A stretch of 64,000 nt of DNA from Corynebacterium minutissimum (lineage in GTDB: Bacteria; Actinomycetota; Actinomycetes; Mycobacteriales; Mycobacteriaceae): the NCBI RefSeq assembly GCF_016889765.1, contig NZ_CP069533.1:2542001-2606000 (forward strand), given 5' to 3'. This document shows positions 1 to 7,081 of this stretch, piece after piece. The translations under genes and the position numbers were made by a program. Numbering within the stretch: position 1 is the stretch's first letter; every line of letters starts with the position of its first letter. The notes under the pieces were generated by a model that saw only the letters and a program-made list of their open reading frames with translations, was not told the origin of the DNA and ran no database searches.

Positions 1-133
1 ACAGCAAACAAGCAAGCAGAATCGCACCGACGTGATCGCGTTTGATGCCCATTTTGATGATGTAGGCGTTCTGCGGTCCAATGGCGATGATGAGGGAGAG
101 TCCCAGCGCAAATCCTGCGAGCAATACTGACAT
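1..133 (-). CDS. lysE: LysE-family amino acid exporter, N-terminal part
   Basis: Partial gene running off the left edge; 44 codons are visible from an ATG at 133. The product contains GPQNAYIIKMGIKRDH inside the first hydrophobic segment, the signature of LysE basic amino acid exporters of the inner membrane (L-lysine and L-arginine efflux in C. glutamicum). It is divergent from lysG, with about 70 bp between the two starts, exactly the C. glutamicum layout. By analogy its transcription should depend on LysG with lysine, arginine or histidine as inducer. The assignment is firm for the family; substrate is inferred from the lysG partner. Confidence 0.9.
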   Translation of the reverse strand, partial: MSVLLAGFALGLSLIIAIGPQNAYIIKMGIKRDHVGAILLACLL

Positions 134-191
134 GGCATCCAGTGTGCGGAAGATTGCACATGAAGTCCAGTTAAGTGTTCTACAGCTGGTT

Positions 192-197
192 TAAAAT
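192..197 (+). promoter_or_regulatory. -10 element of lysG promoter
   Basis: TAAAAT lies 6 bp before the lysG ATG, with no purine-rich ribosome binding site between them. This spacing would place the transcript start at or next to the ATG, so lysG may be translated from a leaderless mRNA, common in corynebacteria. No convincing -35 box is seen. The 70-bp gap also has to hold the lysE promoter and the LysG operator. Confidence 0.45.
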
Positions 198-203
198 AGC
201 TTC

Positions 204-1088
204 ATGAACCCACTGCATACTGAAACTTTGCTGGCCATCGTCGATGAGGGCTCCTTCGAGGCGGCCGCAAGCGTGTTGGGAATCACTCCTTCTGCCGTGA
301 GTCAGCGCATCAAAGCGCTGGAGATTTCGACCGGACGCATCCTGCTGCGCCGAGGAAATCCCGTCACTGTGACTGAAGCCGGCGAGATCGTCGCCCAGGC
401 TGCGCGGCGTATGGCTCTCGTCCAAGCGGAGGCTGATGCCCGCCTTACTGAACGCCTATCCCGCGTGCCGCTGACCGTAGCTATCAATTCCGATTCGCTG
501 GCTACCTGGTTTCGGCCAGTGATCCAACGCACTGCGGAGAGGGGCGAGGCGGCCCTGCGCATCCGCATTGAGGATGAGGCCCGCACGTTGGCCATGTTGC
601 GCCGCGGCGACGTGCTGGGCGCGGTCACACGCGAGCAAACCCCGGTCTCCGGGTGCGAATCTACGTACCTGGGCACCATGCGCTACTTTGCCGTCGCTGC
701 ACCAAGCCTGGCGGAGGGTTTCGAAGACTGGGATACCCTGCCCATCGTGGGCTTCGGTCCGAACGATGCCACCTTGGACGACGCCATGCGCGAGCGTTTC
801 ATCGACTCCCACGTCCTGCGCGCACGGGTCTCACAGATCCCCTCGTCCGAGTCATATGTCGAGGCAGTGCGCTTTGGTTTGGGATGGGGCCTGGTGCCGC
901 GGTTGCAGGCGCAGCCTCTGTTGGACGCGGGGGAGCTGGTGCTTCTCGACGATTTCCCGCTCGACATCGACCTCTATTGGCAGCGATGGCGCCTCGAATC
1001 TGAGGTGCTAGCCGACCTCACCGGTGACGTCCTTGCCGCTGGCCGGGCAGTTTTAGCTACACGCCGCGCCGAACAGGATGCACCATAA
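204..1088 (+). CDS. lysG: LysR-type regulator LysG (ArgP family)
   Basis: A 294-residue LysR-type transcription factor. The winged helix-turn-helix occupies roughly residues 5-62 (EAAASVLGITPSAVSQRIKA forms the HTH), followed by a periplasmic-binding-protein-like effector domain. Motifs shared with C. glutamicum LysG include GDVLGAVTRE, RFGLGWGL and YWQRWRLES. LysG activates lysE when cytosolic lysine, arginine or histidine rises; the divergent lysE fragment supports this. The start chosen is the first ATG after the -10 element; there is no Shine-Dalgarno sequence, consistent with a leaderless transcript. Confidence 0.92.
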   Translation: MNPLHTETLLAIVDEGSFEAAASVLGITPSAVSQRIKALEISTGRILLRRGNPVTVTEAGEIVAQAARRMALVQAEADARLTERLSRVPLTVAINSDSLATWFRPVIQRTAERGEAALRIRIEDEARTLAMLRRGDVLGAVTREQTPVSGCESTYLGTMRYFAVAAPSLAEGFEDWDTLPIVGFGPNDATLDDAMRERFIDSHVLRARVSQIPSSESYVEAVRFGLGWGLVPRLQAQPLLDAGELVLLDDFPLDIDLYWQRWRLESEVLADLTGDVLAAGRAVLATRRAEQDAP

Positions 1089-1116
1089 GGACCGTGCACT
1101 GGCTTAAGTTGGAGGC

Positions 1117-2142
1117 ATGAGCGATAAGACTCCTGATAAAGCAACCGACATCGACGATGACATCCCTACCTACAACTCTGGCGCTAACTCCGTAAAGGCG
1201 AGCAAGCGCGACGCAGCGGAGACCACCACTGACGCCACCACTGAGAACACCACTGACGCAGTGGCTGATACGGCTGCTGAGGAACCGAAGAAGAGCCGTC
1301 TCTTCCAGCGTGCTGGACGTGCCGAGCCTACGGTTATTAAGCCGAAGCCAGCGGAGGCCGCCACGACCGACCCTGCACCTACGTCTGATCCTGCTGCTGA
1401 GGCCAAGACCGAAACCTTTGAGAGTGCCTCTCGTGACACTCGCGACTCCCTGTCTTTTGATAGCTCCGCTGCAGATACTGAGACCACCGCTTTTCCGCGA
1501 GCAGACGCCACTGCAGAGCCTTCAGCTGAGACGTACGATGACGTGCCCAGTACCGTCGCTGTGGCTGACCCGGCTATCGAGTCCGATTCTGAGACCAAGG
1601 TGACCGCGGAGGAGCCTCTGCGAGCTCGCCGCGGCACCATCGACTTCGGTCTGCTCTTCGTGCGCTTGGCGTTGGGTATATACCTGCTCGTCGCCGGTGC
1701 GTCCACCTTCTTCAAGCTGGGCGGCAATGAGGGCCTGTCGGGTCTCGAGAACGAGTACGGCGAGTACACCATGGCGGCTGCCTTGGCCATCGGTGTGCCG
1801 ACCGTCCAGCTCATCGCCGGTGCCTTCCTGCTGCTTGGTTTGGTTACCCCACTGGCCGCGATGTTCGGCCTGATTGTGACCGGTTTCGAGGCCATCCACG
1901 GACTCAACACCTCGGGTGATGGCCTCGATATCTTTGCGTGGGACGAAAGCGTTTGGCTGGGCCTCGTGCTGTTTGCCATCGCGCTGGCACTGCAGTTTAC
2001 CGGCCCGGGGTTCATTTCCTTGGATTTCAACCGTTCCTGGACCCGCCGCCCGCTGGCTACGTCCTGGATTTTCGTTGTTATTGGCGTCGCGGCACTCGTC
2101 GCTATCTGGTGGTTCGGAACTGGAGTTAATCCGCTGAGCTAA
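1117..2142 (+). CDS. DoxX-family membrane protein with long disordered N-terminus
   Basis: A 341-residue protein in two parts. Residues 1-170 are rich in Thr, Ala, Glu and Asp and look disordered and cytoplasmic. Residues 171-341 hold a DoxX-type bundle of hydrophobic helices starting at DFGLLFVRLALGIYLLVAGA. DoxX relatives act in membrane redox or thiol stress responses in mycobacteria, but no function can be assigned here. The first ATG lies 28 bp after lysG; a short TTGGAGG sequence precedes it and serves as ribosome binding site. It is probably a separate unit downstream of lysG. The acidic tail is unusual compared with the 130-150 residues typical of DoxX. Confidence 0.8.
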   Translation: MSDKTPDKATDIDDDIPTYNSGANSVKASKRDAAETTTDATTENTTDAVADTAAEEPKKSRLFQRAGRAEPTVIKPKPAEAATTDPAPTSDPAAEAKTETFESASRDTRDSLSFDSSAADTETTAFPRADATAEPSAETYDDVPSTVAVADPAIESDSETKVTAEEPLRARRGTIDFGLLFVRLALGIYLLVAGASTFFKLGGNEGLSGLENEYGEYTMAAALAIGVPTVQLIAGAFLLLGLVTPLAAMFGLIVTGFEAIHGLNTSGDGLDIFAWDESVWLGLVLFAIALALQFTGPGFISLDFNRSWTRRPLATSWIFVVIGVAALVAIWWFGTGVNPLS

Positions 2143-2236
2143 GCGCCTCCCTCTTGTTGTTTGCCATTGCGTAAAGTAAGTTGTTTTTCGTAGTGGAAAA
2201 CAATGCGGCTATGGCCGCGAGAGGGGAGTCTTCGTC

Positions 2237-2674
2237 ATGGCGGATCAGGATGTCCGGGAAGCGCTCGCATTTGCGGAAGAGCAACACGCGGCCGCGGCCA
2301 AGCGGCCGCCCGTTTGGTTGACTCTGCTTGCGGCGGTGGCCTACGGAGCTTGGTTTGCCTATATGTGGATCAAGGATGATGTCCACCCGCTCGTCCTCGT
2401 GGGTGGGCTTCTGCTAGTTCTCGGCCTTCTGATAGGGCTGGCTTTCTTTTATCGCACGGGGGTTCGGGATTCGATGCGCCAGAAGGTGGATCCTCATGCT
2501 TCCCGTAGCGTTACGTGGCGCTTCTACGCAGGTTTAGGATTTTTGTTTTTACCGGCGCTCTTTAATCCCTTCGTTGAAGGTCACCTCGTTGCCTCGTGCA
2601 TCGCGGGTGTCCTGTGTGCCGCGGCGGTCTTTTGGACGCTACACACCGGTGCGCTGGACAGGATGCCGCGATGA
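2237..2674 (+). CDS. Small membrane protein of unknown function
   Basis: A 145-residue protein with four likely hydrophobic segments (about residues 31-48, 53-73, 96-112 and 118-136) after a short charged N-terminus. No family recognised. A GAGGGGAG ribosome binding site precedes the ATG. Its stop codon overlaps the start of the next gene (ATGA), so it is translationally coupled to the winged-helix regulator; the pair resembles membrane-protein/regulator couples that sense an envelope or small-molecule signal, which is inference. Confidence 0.75.
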   Translation: MADQDVREALAFAEEQHAAAAKRPPVWLTLLAAVAYGAWFAYMWIKDDVHPLVLVGGLLLVLGLLIGLAFFYRTGVRDSMRQKVDPHASRSVTWRFYAGLGFLFLPALFNPFVEGHLVASCIAGVLCAAAVFWTLHTGALDRMPR

Positions 2675-2985
2675 GTGGCCTCGACCCTGTTATTCACCCG
2701 CTCAACCGCTTCAAAATCTGTGCCACGCTCAATGCCTTCGGAGCCACGCAGGGCGGGGAGGTAAACCGAGAGATGAAGTTCGCCATGTTACGTGACCGCA
2801 CGGAGCTTTCCGATGCCTCCCTGTCCAAGCAACTCGGAGCTCTGGAAAAAGCCGGCTACGTGACTCGCTTCCGCGAGTACGGCACCAGCCGCGCCAAGGA
2901 CTCGGTGTGGGTGGCCTTGACGGCAGAAGGCAAGCGAGCCTTCGACGGTCACCTAGCAGCGCTCAAGGCTCTAGCCGAGGGCTGA
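2671..2985 (+). CDS. Winged-helix transcriptional regulator
   Basis: A 104-residue single-domain winged-helix protein. The region LNRFKICATLNAFG begins the fold; TELSDASLSKQLGALEKAGY is the HTH with the recognition helix; SVWVALTAEGKRAF forms the wing and final helix. This matches the small MarR/PadR-like 'winged helix DNA-binding domain' family (Pfam HTH_34 type), usually autorepressors. The ATG at 2671 overlaps the stop of the preceding membrane protein gene; a longer in-frame reading upstream exists but lies inside that gene and lacks family similarity. Confidence 0.85.
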   Translation: MSGLDPVIHPLNRFKICATLNAFGATQGGEVNREMKFAMLRDRTELSDASLSKQLGALEKAGYVTRFREYGTSRAKDSVWVALTAEGKRAFDGHLAALKALAEG

Positions 2986-3020
2986 GATCGGAATCGTGGC
3001 AATGAATGAGGTGCCCAAGT

Positions 3021-3067
3021 TGCCAAAGTTTTCCCTCGCGCGGCAATAACGGCGCATAACTTTGGCA
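3021..3067. repeat. 10-bp inverted repeat between convergent genes
   Basis: TGCCAAAGTT (3021-3030) and AACTTTGGCA (3058-3067) are perfect inverted arms separated by 27 bp. They lie between the ends of the winged-helix regulator and the GT87 gene, which converge. It could be a weak bidirectional terminator or a regulator site; the long loop and lack of a T-run make a classic intrinsic terminator doubtful. Confidence 0.4.
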
Positions 3068-3102
3068 GGTAGGGCAGTGTGCACCCCGAATCTGCGCTTG
3101 GC

Positions 3103-4371
3103 TTAGCTGCTAGGGGTCGCAGCAAGTGCAGCATGAGGTTTGTCTGCTTGGGTGTCCTTAACCTTGAGGCAGATGGCGTAGAGCGCCCACGCCAGCAGTG
3201 CGAGCCACACGAAGTCATCGACCAGGAATTTCTGATAGAGCGGCATTGTGTGAACATCGATGGCATCGCCGAACCACCATTTGCCTGGGACGGTGACGAG
3301 CATGCCTACCCAGGCAGCGAGAACTGCCAACAGGCTGCCGGCCACCCAGGTGGACCGGCGCCAAGTCCACGCACGGTACATCATCACCGGAACGATGAGG
3401 GAGAGCCAGACCCAATGGTGGGACCACGAAACAGGGGAGATGAGCAGCATGACGGTGGCGGTGGTGAGGTGGGCGTCGACAAGCAGCCCCTGCTTTACCT
3501 GCGCCACAATGAGTGCTGAGCCAACACCGATGACCGCGAGCGCTGCGACCAGCCACAGCACGTTGATGAGTGTGCCGTGATTGTCCATGGCCTCCTGTGA
3601 CGTAAAGAGGCGCTGGATGACGCCTTTGAGGGAGGAATTGGACTGATAGGCCGTGCCCACGCCGAAGTCCCCACCGGAGCCCATGTCGAGCAGCTTTGAC
3701 GTGAAGAATTCTACGAAGGCATCCCAGCGGTAGGCAGCGGCTAGCAACGTGGCGACAACCGCGGAGATGAAAGCAGTAAGAATCGGCTTCCACTCGCGGC
3801 GCAGCAAAAAGTACAGCAGCATGGCCAGCGGCGTAATTTTGATGGCCGCTGCACAACCGATGAGCCAGCCTTGGGGCAGCCAACGCTTGCGCGGCACGAG
3901 GTCAAAAACAACCAACGCCATGATGACGATATTGATCTGGGCAAAGCCATTGTTGAGGCGAATGGGCTCGAAGAACATCGTGGCCGCCCAGACCAGCGCC
4001 ACAACCGGCAGTAGAGGCTTTACTTTCAGCGCGCGGAAGATGGCGTATAGGCAGGCCAACACGAGAGCGTCGGAGATGGTGATCATGATGTTGCCCGCCA
4101 TATCATCGCTCATCCACTCAAAGGCCGTGAGAGGCACCATGACGAGCGCGCCGAAGGGCGGGTAGATAAAGGGGAGCGCTAGATCACCGGCGTACATGGG
4201 CTCCGAATAGACCGAGCGGCCCTCCATGAAGGCGCGCACGCCCTCGCGGTAAATGATCATGTCCACTGGGAAGTCCGTGTGGAGTACGTGGCGGATGACG
4301 CCGACCAGGCCCACGATGAGCCCCGCGGCGGTTAAAAGCGTGCGCCCAAAGGCGTTAGTGGCGAATTTCAT
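3103..4371 (-). CDS. GT87-family (DUF2029) polyprenyl-phosphate mannosyltransferase-like protein
   Basis: A 422-residue multi-pass membrane protein of the GT-C fold, with about ten hydrophobic helices. Family marks include FPVDMIIYREGVRAFMEG near the N-terminus, YSEPMYAGDLALPFIYPPFG in the first extracytoplasmic loop, and PVSWSHHWVW toward the C-terminus. GT87 proteins (PimE-like) use polyprenyl-phosphate-linked mannose to build phosphatidylinositol mannosides, lipomannan or arabinan. The acceptor here is unknown. The start ATG at 4371 begins MKFATNAFGR; the reading frame stays open further upstream but that part only mirrors ilvD on the same strand and is not coding. It follows ilvD by 10 bp. 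Confidence 0.82.
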   Translation of the reverse strand: MKFATNAFGRTLLTAAGLIVGLVGVIRHVLHTDFPVDMIIYREGVRAFMEGRSVYSEPMYAGDLALPFIYPPFGALVMVPLTAFEWMSDDMAGNIMITISDALVLACLYAIFRALKVKPLLPVVALVWAATMFFEPIRLNNGFAQINIVIMALVVFDLVPRKRWLPQGWLIGCAAAIKITPLAMLLYFLLRREWKPILTAFISAVVATLLAAAYRWDAFVEFFTSKLLDMGSGGDFGVGTAYQSNSSLKGVIQRLFTSQEAMDNHGTLINVLWLVAALAVIGVGSALIVAQVKQGLLVDAHLTTATVMLLISPVSWSHHWVWLSLIVPVMMYRAWTWRRSTWVAGSLLAVLAAWVGMLVTVPGKWWFGDAIDVHTMPLYQKFLVDDFVWLALLAWALYAICLKVKDTQADKPHAALAATPSS

Positions 4372-4381
4372 CGCCTTTACT

Positions 4382-6235
4382 CTAATTGACGTGACCATCC
4401 ACCACGCGCACCGCACCACGATCCGCTGACGTGGCCATGTTGGCATAGGCGCGCAGAGCTTTGGTGACTGGGCGGTTGCGGTCCTTCGGCGTCCAGGGCT
4501 TCTCACGCTGCTCTTCGGCGGCGCGGCGGCGCGCGAGTACGTCTTCATCCACGTCCAGGGTGAGCTGGCGCTCGCGGATGTTGATGGTGATGGGGTCGCC
4601 ATTTTCCACCAAGCCAATGAGGCCGCCATGCGCAGCTTCGGGGGAAATGTGGCCGATGGAGAGGCCGGAGGTGCCGCCGGAGAACCGGCCATCCGTAATC
4701 AAGGCGCAGGCCTTGCCCAAGTCCGAACCTTTGAGGAAGGACGTCGGGTGGAGCATCTCCTGCATGCCGGGGCCACCCGCGGGGCCCTCGTAGCGGATGA
4801 CGATGACATCGCCCGGCTGGACTTCCTTCTTGAGGATGATGGAGACGGCTTCTTCCTGGGACTCGACAACGCGTGCAGGCCCGGTGAAGGTCCACAGTTC
4901 TTCCTCCACGCCGGCGGCTTTAACGATGGCGCCGTTAGGTGCCAGGTTGCCGCGCAGGACTACGAGTCCGCCATCAGAGGAGAAGGCATGCTCGGCATCA
5001 TGGATGCAGCCATTAACTGCATCCGTGTCGAGCTCATCCCAGCGGTTGGACTGGGAGAACGGCGAGGTCGTTCGCACGCCGCCAGGGGCAGCCAAGAAGA
5101 GCTCGCGGGCGGCGTCGGTAGCTTTGCCACCGCGGATATCCCAGTCATCGAGCCATTCCTCGGCGTTGTCATAGAGAGCCGTATGTACCTTGAGGTTGAG
5201 GTGGCCAGCGCGGCGCAGCTCGCCCAAGATGGCGGGGATACCGCCGGCGCGGTGTACATCTTCGATGTGGTACGTGCCGTTGGGGGCCACCTTGGACAGG
5301 CAGGGCACGCGGTAGGAGATGTCGTTGATGTCCTCGAGCGTGAAGTCCACCTCGCCCTCCTGGGCCGCGGCGAGGGTATGGAGGATGGTGTTGGTGGACC
5401 CACCCATGGCCATATCGAGGGCCATGGCGTTGGTGAAGGCCTCCTTGGTGGCAATCGAGCGCGGGAGTACCGCGTCATCTTCCTCGCCGTAGTAGCGCTG
5501 GCACATGTCAACAATGGTGCGGCCTGCCTGTTCAAAGAGGCGACGGCGGAAGGCGTGGGTGGCCAGGGTGGTGCCGTTGCCGGGCAGTGCCAAGCCGAGC
5601 GCCTCGGTGAGGCAGTTCATGGAGTTGGCAGTGAACATTCCGGAGCAGGAACCACAGGTGGGGCAGGCGGATTCCTCCACCTGGGCCAGTCCCTCATCGG
5701 AGACGGCCTCGCTGGCCGACGCCGTGATGGCCGTAATCAGATCCGTCGGTGCATGCGCCACGCCATCGACGACGACGGCTTTGCCGGCCTCCATCGGGCC
5801 GCCGGAGACGAAGATGGTGGGGATGTTGAGACGCAGCGCAGCGTTGAGCATGCCCGGGGTGATCTTGTCGCAGTTGGAGATACACACGAGGGCGTCGGCA
5901 GTATGCGCGTTGGCCATGTACTCGATGGAATCGGAGATGATTTCACGTGAGGGCAGGGAATAGAGCATGCCGCTGTGGCCCATGGCAATGCCATCGTCAA
6001 CGGCGATGGTGTTGAACTCCTTGGGTACGCCACCCGCTTCGCGCACAGCATCGGCCACAATGTCACCGACGTTCTTCAGGTGGACGTGGCCGGGCACGAA
6101 CTGAGTATAGGAGTTGGCAATGGCCACGATCGGCTTGCCAAAGTCGTTCTCCTTAGTGCCGGTGGCACGCCAGAGAGCGCGGGCACCGGATGCCTGGCGG
6201 CCAACGGTGGTGACTTTAGAGCGCAGCGGGTACAT
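4382..6235 (-). CDS. ilvD: Dihydroxy-acid dehydratase
   Basis: A 617-residue IlvD/Edd-family enzyme that dehydrates 2,3-dihydroxyisovalerate and 2,3-dihydroxy-3-methylvalerate to the 2-oxo acids, the third common step of valine, isoleucine and leucine synthesis. Cluster-binding and substrate motifs are clear: SNCDKITPGML (about residue 120), CPTCGSCSGMFTANSMNCL (about 190-210), GGSTNTILH and DGRFSGGTSGLSIGH near the C-terminus. Length is typical. The PH-domain gene upstream ends 2 bp before its ATG, so the two are probably cotranscribed, divergently from ilvBNC, sharing a 135-bp control region. Confidence 0.97.
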   Translation of the reverse strand: MYPLRSKVTTVGRQASGARALWRATGTKENDFGKPIVAIANSYTQFVPGHVHLKNVGDIVADAVREAGGVPKEFNTIAVDDGIAMGHSGMLYSLPSREIISDSIEYMANAHTADALVCISNCDKITPGMLNAALRLNIPTIFVSGGPMEAGKAVVVDGVAHAPTDLITAITASASEAVSDEGLAQVEESACPTCGSCSGMFTANSMNCLTEALGLALPGNGTTLATHAFRRRLFEQAGRTIVDMCQRYYGEEDDAVLPRSIATKEAFTNAMALDMAMGGSTNTILHTLAAAQEGEVDFTLEDINDISYRVPCLSKVAPNGTYHIEDVHRAGGIPAILGELRRAGHLNLKVHTALYDNAEEWLDDWDIRGGKATDAARELFLAAPGGVRTTSPFSQSNRWDELDTDAVNGCIHDAEHAFSSDGGLVVLRGNLAPNGAIVKAAGVEEELWTFTGPARVVESQEEAVSIILKKEVQPGDVIVIRYEGPAGGPGMQEMLHPTSFLKGSDLGKACALITDGRFSGGTSGLSIGHISPEAAHGGLIGLVENGDPITINIRERQLTLDVDEDVLARRRAAEEQREKPWTPKDRNRPVTKALRAYANMATSADRGAVRVVDGHVN

Positions 6236-6237
6236 AG

Positions 6238-6771
6238 TTATTCCTTCAGTTCGGGGTGTGCTTCGAGGTAGTCGGCGTATTCCTCCTTGGTGAGGAGGAC
6301 TTGCTGGCCGTCGCGGTGGACAATGACCACCTTGTCGTCGGCGGCGTTGCGTCCCGCGGTGAGAGCATCGGGGATACGGCCCTGGGACGCCTTGGCCAAG
6401 CGCGGCAGCGAGTTAAAGGTCACGCCGGGGAGGTTGAGATTCTTGCCATCGGTTGTCCGGGCATAGGCACGCGAACGCTGGAAGCCGATTCCTGCGAAGT
6501 CCTTCCACGCGATGTCCTTGGGGCCGCGGAAACCGTACCTGATGTGGAGGCCGTGAGAATCCACCGTGGTGCGCGAGCGTAGGACCCACCAGAAACCAAG
6601 TATGGGGAAAATGAGAATCCAGAACAGGTACTTTGGTGCCCAGCCGATGCTCAGCAGCGCGATGGCGGCGAGTAGCCCAATGCCGAGGAGGTGTTCGCGG
6701 GTGGGCTTAAAGGTTTCGGCCGGGGAGTGGTCGGCGCGGGAAGATGCGTTCTGCGGGTGTGAGGACGTCAT
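6238..6771 (-). CDS. PH-domain membrane protein, CFP-6-like
   Basis: A 177-residue protein with two adjacent hydrophobic segments at about residues 30-65 (LLGIGLLAAIALLSIGWAP, then YLFWILIFPILGFWWVL), followed by a bacterial PH-like domain (RTTVDSHGLHIRYGFRGPKDIAWKDFAG). It resembles the low-molecular-weight antigen CFP-6 of M. tuberculosis, also a neighbour of ilvB there, and the C. glutamicum gene between ilvD and ilvB. Function unknown. It lies directly before ilvD on the same strand and is likely in one operon with it. Confidence 0.8.
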   Translation of the reverse strand: MTSSHPQNASSRADHSPAETFKPTREHLLGIGLLAAIALLSIGWAPKYLFWILIFPILGFWWVLRSRTTVDSHGLHIRYGFRGPKDIAWKDFAGIGFQRSRAYARTTDGKNLNLPGVTFNSLPRLAKASQGRIPDALTAGRNAADDKVVIVHRDGQQVLLTKEEYADYLEAHPELKE

Positions 6772-6820
6772 AGTGGGTCATCGTAATTGACTGTGTGGTG
6801 CTGTGGCGAACCGCCCCACC

Positions 6821-6834
6821 TGTGATATCTCACA
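6821..6834. promoter_or_regulatory. Palindromic candidate operator in the ilvD/ilvB divergent region
   Basis: TGTGATATCTCACA is a 14-bp palindrome with TGTGA and TCACA arms 4 bp apart. It sits in the 135-bp region between the PH-domain gene and the ilv leader peptide. It looks like a GlxR (CRP-type) site, but that consensus has 6 bp between arms, so the assignment is doubtful. Related words (TCTCACA, TGTGATA) recur in front of ilvC. Confidence 0.35.
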
Positions 6835-6893
6835 AAATGAGAAAACGATCCCAAAAATGGGGGTAATTGCCTGCGGTGGCTTTTCTATCGGTG

Positions 6894-6899
6894 TATAGT
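6894..6899 (+). promoter_or_regulatory. -10 element of the ilvBNC promoter
   Basis: TATAGT lies 7 bp before the leader-peptide ATG. A TTGCCT at 6867-6872 is 21 bp upstream, too far for a standard -35 box. The close spacing suggests that the leader peptide is translated from the very 5' end of the transcript, as in C. glutamicum. Confidence 0.5.
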
Positions 6900-6906
6900 T
6901 TGTCGC

Positions 6907-6957
6907 ATGATCATTATTCGACTTCACCTCGTAGTACCCGGGCGGCGCGAGCCGTAA
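6907..6957 (+). CDS. ilvL: ilvBNC leader peptide
   Basis: A 16-codon open frame, MIIIRLHLVVPGRREP, with three consecutive Ile codons, two Leu and two adjacent Val codons. C. glutamicum ilvBNC has a similar 15-residue Ile/Val/Leu-rich leader, so this is its counterpart. Scarcity of charged Ile, Leu or Val tRNA should stall the ribosome here and favour antitermination, coupling ilvBNC expression to all three end products. The GC-rich hairpin that follows would be the attenuator. The length is too short for usual gene calling. Confidence 0.85.
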   Translation: MIIIRLHLVVPGRREP

Positions 6958-6984
6958 CGAGTCCACAGTGACGTCGACCTGCAG

Positions 6985-7027
6985 CGCCCCCGCCACCTTC
7001 ACACCCAGAAGGACAGACGGGGGCGTT
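6985..7027 (+). terminator. Attenuator hairpin of ilvBNC
   Basis: CGCCCCCG (6985-6992) pairs perfectly with CGGGGGCG (7018-7025), followed by TT and a mixed T/A stretch. It lies 28 bp after the leader-peptide stop and 57 bp before ilvB. The T-run is weak, so termination would rely on stem strength. A competing antiterminator using upstream GC-rich segments around 6937-6955 is plausible but was not folded. Confidence 0.6.
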
Positions 7028-7081
7028 AGTTATAGGCAATGGTCTCTCCGATATCCACCCCATAGAAGGAGCACACCTACC

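Noticed and set aside
4372..4692. 107-residue upstream extension of the GT87 protein
   Set aside because: Lies within ilvD in another frame; low-complexity Ser/Pro/Thr translation and no ribosome binding site; MKFATNAFGR is the natural start.
4628..5950. 440-codon open frame on the plus strand
   Set aside because: It is fully antisense to ilvD, whose sequence is clearly coding; the high GC content creates mirror frames.
6821..6834. GlxR/CRP binding site upstream of the ilv operon
   Set aside because: The TGTGA and TCACA arms are 4 bp apart instead of the 6 bp in the GlxR consensus; kept only as an unassigned palindrome.
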